64,000 nt of DNA from Piper betle (Eukaryota; Streptophyta; Magnoliopsida; Piperales; Piperaceae), in assembly GCA_033002965.1 (NCBI GenBank), contig JAURVB010001805.1, positions 1 through 64,000 on the forward strand. The letters run 5' to 3'. The position numbers were made by a program, and so were the translations under genes. A model generated the notes under the pieces. That model was not told where the DNA came from. It ran no database searches and saw only the letters and a program-made list of their open reading frames with translations. Positions 58,100-64,000 of the stretch are shown one piece after another (within the stretch, counting starts at the first letter, position 1; every line of letters begins with the position of its first letter).

Positions 58100-59152
58100 T
58101 TTGCGGTCAATCCCGCCATGTGTAGCGGGATCTGGCCACCCCAGCTGGAACTAGCCGGGGGACCCCAAATCCAGTGTCACCTAGCTGGATCTCGCTATTG
58201 GAGGTCTGAACGGCCACCGGCAAACAAAAATTTTTTTCTCGGCTGATCCAATGCCATCGGTCGGATCAGCCACCGAGGATAGGCTTTTTGTTTTACATTT
58301 GAGGAGAACAATGGCGGTGCGCGATAGCTGGTGGCAAGGCCGCTCGTCGGCGGCAGCAACTTGCAGCAGCGGCTTCATTTCTGAAGTCACCGTGCATGGT
58401 GTGGATGGAGCTGGGAATGTGTCCGGAATGTCGAGGGAAGAGTGGGAGAGGGTGGTTAGAGTCCGTCGCCGGAGTCGGCGGCCTGCAGCGGTGGCGACAA
58501 GGTTATGGCCGGCTTGGGTGAGGATCGTGGGGGAGAGGGAAGGGAGAAAAAGGAGAGAGGAGTTGGACGGGGAAGGTGATGGCGAGGCAGTGAGGGGGTT
58601 GGGATGATGCGCGACGGCCAGCGACGATTGTCGGTAGTGGGGTGGCAAAGGAAGTGCGGGGTCGATCGTCAGGGTGAAAGGGGAGTGTCGGGAGGAAAAT
58701 AAATTGTGATCAGAGTATTTTTGTAATAAAAACCTAACTAGCTCCCGACTCAAATCAATATTATGAAATATATCCCTAAAAATATAAATTAAAATATAGT
58801 AAAATACCATAAAATAAAATAACGAGTTCTAACTCGAATAACATGCTCTAAACCTGTTAACCCACCCAAAACTAATAAATAACGCATCCTAATGTGGTAA
58901 ATGACCTAAAACTAATTCTACGATTCACTATATATATATATATAAAATAAACTGGCATACTCTTATATATTTTGATAATTCATTTTTTATGGTTAGATTC
59001 ATGACGCTCTTGGGTACACATGACCCTCATGCTCATAACACATGTTTGGCCTCAGCTTAGTACGCATGTTTTGAAATTAACTCGACTAAAAATAATAGTC
59101 GAACCGAGCTGTTCTAACTATAAAACCATGACTCAGGTCATGGGTTTTACAA
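58100..59152 (-). repeat. Divergent LTR-A relative, truncated (copy G1)
   Basis: On the minus strand it starts TGTAAAACCCATG at 59152, runs through an AT-rich leader to a GC-rich block (58.2-58.7 kb) and is cut near 58.1 kb. It parallels copy G2: shared segments include aactggcatactct, gataattcattttt, taacccacccaaaa and tagctcccgactc. The 209-aa frame at 58181-58810 lies across the GC block and is not conserved in G2. Confidence 0.65.
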
Positions 59153-61328
59153 AATAGAATGATAAATCAAGGGTGAGTCCTAAATAGACCTAGTAGAAGC
59201 TCCAAGTGAGGTCATGTGCCGACACGACGAACTCTTATTCTGTATGTGCACATCAAATCTAAATGCTAATGCCCAATATGATGCATATATACTAAATACA
59301 CATGCATTACTTATCATTCATCATATGAAAAATGCAATATCAATTACGTCAAAATCTCAACCTAGGGCTTCCAATCATGATTAGCACATGTTACTAGTAT
59401 TACATCACCAATCATAAATATATAATATATAGTTCATCAAATTATATTTACCAATTCATGCCAATTACACAACATTAAGAAAATTTGCATTCTAATTGTC
59501 TAATTAGTTCATTAACTATTAACCAACTTACATGCTTCAGTCTAATTCATCCTCATTGTATTTTATGATAACAAGTAATTAATAATTAATCATAACATCC
59601 TTATTTTAGGGTTATGATAATCAAGTTATATGCAATTCTACCATTCCATCATCAATAGTCATTGCATCATAATTAATGAGTACATCATGCTAATTAATCA
59701 TAAACCATGCAGTTAATTTTAAATTAAGTATACCTAGTGTCATCGTTGGTGGCCGATTGTAATTCACTTGGGTTCGACAAGGTCGTTGAGGGTTAAACTA
59801 GACCCTCTGCGTGCGTGAAGGTCGGCATGCGATGACGGTTATCGTTCTGTGACGTCACATAGCAGGTGGCAATCCATTGTTGCTTGCGGTCAAATAGCAA
59901 GTGGGAGGAGGGTCAAGCCCTGGTAGGCATGTCAAGGGGAGGGACGGTCAGTGTGATCACGGTGGTCTAGCCAAAAATCCAGCAATGACGTCTGCTCCGG
60001 CATCTGGCCGGAGATGGAAACGACAGTGATGGTGGTGGCTTGGTGAGGAAGAGAAGGACGCTGAGAGGAGTAAACCGAGCTTGACCTAGGTCAGGGTAGG
60101 TCGAGGAGGGAGTGGACTAGGCCAAGGGGTACTTGGCTAACTGCGATGACGGTCGCCAGTGGCAACCCAGCACATGCAGTGGAAGATCTCCCGATGAACC
60201 AACCACAACGGCAGCTTTCGTCATCCCCAGCCATGTCATGGTGTCGGATGACGTTGACAACGATGAGAGAGGGCTGAGGACAGCCAGAGATGACTGGACG
60301 TGACCGACGGCATAGACGCGATGACCGGAGGAGGCAACCAAAGCAGCATGGCGAGTTGGCTCGGGGTGGATCGAGAAACCGTGGGAGAGTGAAGGGGATG
60401 GCATGTCGGGATAGTAGAACGGTTTTGGCATGAAAAATGTGGTTGACAGTGCCGGTCATGACGGTGGTGAGGCCGGTGGTGCTCCAAGAAAATAGAGCAG
60501 GGCAGTGAATAGAGGATGACGGTGGAGGAGGAAGGAGGAGGGATAGAGGAAGGAAATGGTTAGGAGCTGAGGCCAGAAGGCAACGGCATGCCACTGGCAG
60601 CTACCAAGGTTACATGCAGGGGCGGTGACTAGTGCTAGGGAGGTGACTGGGTAGGGAAGTAGAAACTAGGGTCGTGGAGGGATTGGCCAAAGAAGATGCT
60701 TGCTGGTGGCAGCGGCACTGGCCAGCGGCGATGCTATCGCCGCAGTGAGGGGATGTAAGACGATCAGGATGCATGTCGGGGAGGGAGAAGAAACCAATCG
60801 GTCAGGAGAGAAATAACATGAATGGTAGTTTTATAATTAAAACTTAACTTGCTCCCAACTCGAGTTAATAATAAATAAATCAATTCCAAAAATACAAAAT
60901 AAAATACAATAAAATACTATAAAATAAAATATCGTGTCTAAGTCGAATAACATGTTCTAAAGAGACTAACCCACCCAAAATACTATCTAACGCGATAAAT
61001 TACCTAAATTTAATTCTACGATTTACTGTAAATAAAATAAACTGACATACTCTCATATATTCTGATAATTCATTTTCCTGGTGTGTAACTGACCTTATCA
61101 TCATATATTTAGGTACACTTAACCCTTATGGCTCATATATACTGCCGGCCTCAACTCAGCGCACGTATGGTGAAACTGGCTTGACTTGAACTAACAGTTA
61201 AATCCCTCGATCCACAAGTATAAATCCTCACTCAGATTACAAGTTTTATAGCCTGATCCTCCTAACCTGATTTAAGTAATAACCGAACCAACAATAAAAC
61301 CATCGGGCAAGCGACCCGGGTTTTACAA
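59153..61328 (-). repeat. Divergent LTR-A relative (copy G2)
   Basis: On the minus strand it starts TGTAAAACCCGGG at 61328, has the same leader as G1 and a GC-rich block at 59.75-60.8 kb, then an AT-rich part (59.2-59.7 kb). It reaches a gagttcgtcgtgtcggcaca segment that corresponds to the post-TTTA region of LTR-A copy C. It is cut at 59152, where G1 begins. No PBS or coding region joins G1 and G2. Confidence 0.6.
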
Positions 61329-62185
61329 TTGATATTATTGATTGTTGTTGTTGCTTGTTAATTATTATTGTATGTTTATTGTTTATTGGTATGTCAAATT
61401 TTTAAAATTAGAGTTTATTTTGTGGAAAATATGGTATTCAATTTTTCTAAAACTAATTAATTTGATTATGTTTGAAATTTTTTTAATGTTGTTTATATAG
61501 AAGATTTACAATAATGATTGTGATTGTATTATTAGCATAATTTTATTTTATTCATTTAAAGTCATGATTAAAATTAGGAATTAAAATTAGTGAATATTTT
61601 GTGATGATTGAAAATAGATATGTAAATTAATTTTTAAATTAATATGATGACAACATGCTTAAACTTGAAATTTGAATTTTCATGACTCTTAAGTCAATTA
61701 GTTTAGATTATAGTTGAGCACAATAATTCCATAAGGTCAAGTACAATACTTAGTGTTTTTCTTGACTCAATTAGTTTTTGAGTTGAGTTGAGCACTATGA
61801 TTTTATAATTAAATTTTAATTTGTTATAGTTCTATTTCGCAATCAGTAAATTAATAATTTTCAAGTATTACATGCATTTTATATAAATATACAAACACTA
61901 ATGTATGTTATTATATTATAGACATCTGAATAAACTTGTTTTCAATATTTAGTGCATGTGATAATCAATACAAATGAATGTGATTTGATGTATAAAAGGT
62001 AGTTAGGAGGAGGAATTTTCAATCAGGATTATGAAACAATGTTTAAAGATGAATAACAATGCGCGTATGATATGGCCCATGGCCCTTGGTCCATGGTTAG
62101 GAGTTGAGTTGAATTCCAATCATTTTTTAAAAAAACTTTGTGACACATGGCCGTTGGTCAATTGGGCATGGGAGTGGTAACGTAA
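61329..62185. other. AT-rich stretch, no gene recognised
   Basis: Low-GC DNA with TTG and TTA runs. No feature could be supported. Confidence 0.4.
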
Positions 62186-62730
62186 TCTAGAATCCTTGGC
62201 AGGGGTCCCATTGATGAACTAATTGCATTGCCACCAAATGAGCATGCCCCTACAACCCCATTGGGTGATGATGTGGAGAAGCCTTATGGAGAAGCCTTAT
62301 GTAGATGCCACCGACGAGGTAGGTGCTGAAGACTGCTTTATCTTTTGGAACCTTGTTTCATCCGGTTACGGAAAGGTAATGTTTTCATATTCTTACTTAA
62401 GTATTGTGAATTTAATTTTAATGTAAATATTAGTTGAGCAAGTTCTAATTATATTGTGAATTTTTTAGACTTGATCGGAGTATGCCGAGGCAAATTAATG
62501 TGACAATTAATGGCAAGTTCTATGGACCATATCCAATGTGGATTGACATACCTCATGATCTAAGGGTATAGAGTGTAGAGAGTAAATGGTAAATTACACT
62601 AACATTCAATTTACATTATTTACACATGAAAAATGTATTATTGTTTAATTTTGTTTTAGGTGAAGTATATATGGAGGCCGGAGGATGAGCCACGAGCGCG
62701 AGTTGCTTGCCGCCACATTATATAAGGGGT
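62186..62730 (+). pseudogene. Faint exon-like coding trace, unrecognised
   Basis: I do not recognise this gene. One phase at 62196-62310 reads GPIDELIALPPNEHAPTTPL and continues DDVEKPYGEA. A second at about 62475-62570 reads MPRQINVTINGKFYGPYPMW then IDIPHDLRV, and a third at about 62659-62720 reads KYIWRPEDEPRARVACRHI before a stop. AT-rich gaps ending in tgtttttag or gttttag-like sequence separate them and look like introns. Codon composition differs from the surrounding AT-rich DNA. It may be a fragment of a transposase or a host pseudogene; the former is my guess because everything else here is mobile. There is a 12-base duplication, gagaagccttat, at 62275 and 62289. Confidence 0.3.
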
Positions 62731-62785
62731 AATGAATTGAGCGAGGGATGCAACACTCACTGAATTGGGCACAGGGGACCTTGCA

Positions 62786-64000
62786 TGTAAAAGCCGAGAT
62801 TTGGGCTAGGGTTTTACCCACTCATTGTTTTGCCCAGTTCGAGCTAGTCTCGAGTCGGTTCAAGTCAGTTCAACTTTCAAATCATGAGTATGGAGCCTAG
62901 ATGGCTGTATGAGCATGTTTTGGAGGTTGAGTATGCCTGATATACATATGATAGCTTCAATTATGTTACAAGAGAGCATGAGTTATTAGCGTAAACTTGA
63001 GGTATATAGATTTATTTTTTCTTGTGTCAACCCACGATTTTAGGGCTAGATCTAGGCCGTTATAGCGTTTAGTATCTATTTGGGCTTTCTCATGGTATCT
63101 CATTTACATACATCTTTGGGATTTTGAACTACCGGATTGCCCCTGTGGGGCCAGTTTGATTTGAGTATCAAATCTTTGTCTGATTGAGTTTAGGGTTTTG
63201 AGGCCCATTTAGTTTTCTTGCCTTGATTTACATTTGTAGATTCTCAATTAGCCCTCAAGTTACATTCATCTTTTGTCAGTGTCAATCCAAGCTTTCCAAC
63301 GATGTGTGTGTGTGTGTGATATATATATATATTGTATATACCCTATGTCAACCCTGCTAGGCCCACGAATTGTCAAATGACTAGATCATGCCACGTGGCA
63401 AGATTGGATCATTCAACAAAAATAGAAAAGAAAACCTAGCTCTCCTCTTCCTCTATTTCGGGAATTCTACCCTAGCACCACCATCACTTTGGGTAGCCAC
63501 TAGCATGTTTTCGGCCACCGGACCACCACCACCATGACTGCCTCATGGCCGTCTATTGACCGGCATCCTCCACCAGTGCCGGAGCCACCACAGTCGCTAT
63601 CAATAATGGTGTTTTGTTAGCCAGATTTCCACCACCACCACTGCTTTTAGGGTATTTTTTGGTACCAGTGAGCAGCCTCCAGCCGATCCGTCCACCCTGA
63701 TCGACTCGCCCTAACACAATTGACATTATGAGACCACTATCGACCCTCACCATGACCACGATCGCCATCGGCAACGTTGCCACTTCTCAACAATGTTTTC
63801 CCACTTACCAGTTGTTTTTGGTCGGTCACTAGCCGAACATTGTCGATCATTACCTTAGATAACTGTCTCACTCGACAACCGACATTTTGAGACTAGCCCC
63901 TCTAGAGTCGTCGTCGGCAACTCCACCTACCTCGGTGGCAATTTTCGTCCATTTCTACCAGTTTTTTGCCCAACCAGTGGTAGGGCTCCGTTGGTGACCA
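62786..64000 (+). repeat. LTR-A copy H, 5' part, cut by window end
   Basis: It starts TGTAAAAGCCGAG and includes accggattgcccctgtgggg, a TG/TA microsatellite (63303-63332), attgtatataccc and the beginning of the GC-rich block. The rest lies beyond the window. Confidence 0.8.
63303..63332. repeat. (TG)n(AT)n compound microsatellite
   Basis: A TG run followed directly by an AT run, at the same LTR position where copies A and B carry TA runs. Confidence 0.9.

Noticed and set aside
58181..58810. 209-codon minus-strand frame, proline/serine-rich
   Set aside because: It spans the GC-rich block of a divergent LTR; the related block at 59.75-60.8 kb does not keep the frame or sequence, and no domain is visible.
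60091..60594. 167-codon minus-strand frame and two overlapping frames
   Set aside because: All three phases are open because the region is GC-rich; the text is low-complexity and no family is recognised.

Overview
The window is repeat-dense DNA from a land plant, almost certainly an angiosperm. The evidence is the mix of plant LTR-retrotransposon lineages: Ty1/copia, a Ty3/gypsy chromovirus of the Tekay/Del type, a Ty3/gypsy Tat/Ogre-type element, and a TRIM. Primer-binding sites complementary to initiator tRNA-Met recur, and there are long AT-rich LTRs with TTTA runs. I found no intact host gene, rRNA, tRNA gene or CRISPR array. Nearly every long reading frame belongs to a decayed transposon or is a by-product of GC-rich LTR blocks.

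Layout. 1-2745: two copia remnants facing each other (+ then -), with a partial LTR between. 3507-6665: a solo LTR (- strand) of a ~3.1 kb LTR family (called LTR-A here; TGTAAAACC...GTTACA), with a perfect TSD. 6671-9684: unexplained AT-rich DNA. 9685-12708: LTR-A copy B followed by a tRNA-Met PBS. A Tekay/Del element with TSD GTGTA (13472-25226) is nested in the internal region of copy B. Its 5' LTR is 5.06 kb, its 3' LTR 3.5 kb, and its gag-pol is internally deleted. 26151-29201: LTR-A copy C. 29202-33592: non-coding internal DNA split by a 2.26 kb composite insertion (29951-32208, TSD ACATG). That insertion starts as a TRIM-like element and ends as a Tekay-type LTR carrying a 171-bp higher-order tandem repeat. 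33593-35520: LTR-A copy D, truncated.

35521-37669: a GC-rich low-complexity block, then a copia gag-protease remnant with PBS and LTR (- strand). 37670-45181: a Tat/Ogre-type element (- strand) with a 2.4 kb 5' LTR, decayed gag, protease and the start of RT, joined by deletion to a partial 3' LTR. 45182-48322: unexplained. 48323-51470: LTR-A copy E, solo. 52475-56637: a solo LTR of the Tat-type family holding two younger nested insertions, a TRIM (53457-54159) and a copia solo LTR (54783-55734). 56750-58036: the 3' end of LTR-A copy F. 58100-61328: two divergent minus-strand LTR-A relatives. 61329-62785: AT-rich DNA with a faint coding trace. 62786 to the end: the start of LTR-A copy H.

The genes do not form a pathway. 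They are gag, protease, RT/RNase H and integrase modules of retrotransposons, all broken by stops, frameshifts or deletions. The most informative signals are structural: nested insertion order, TSDs, LTR-internal tandem repeats, and one LTR family with non-coding internals that makes up about 30% of the window. I ran no alignments or searches; family boundaries come from reading the sequence by eye and could shift by some bases where no TSD is quoted.
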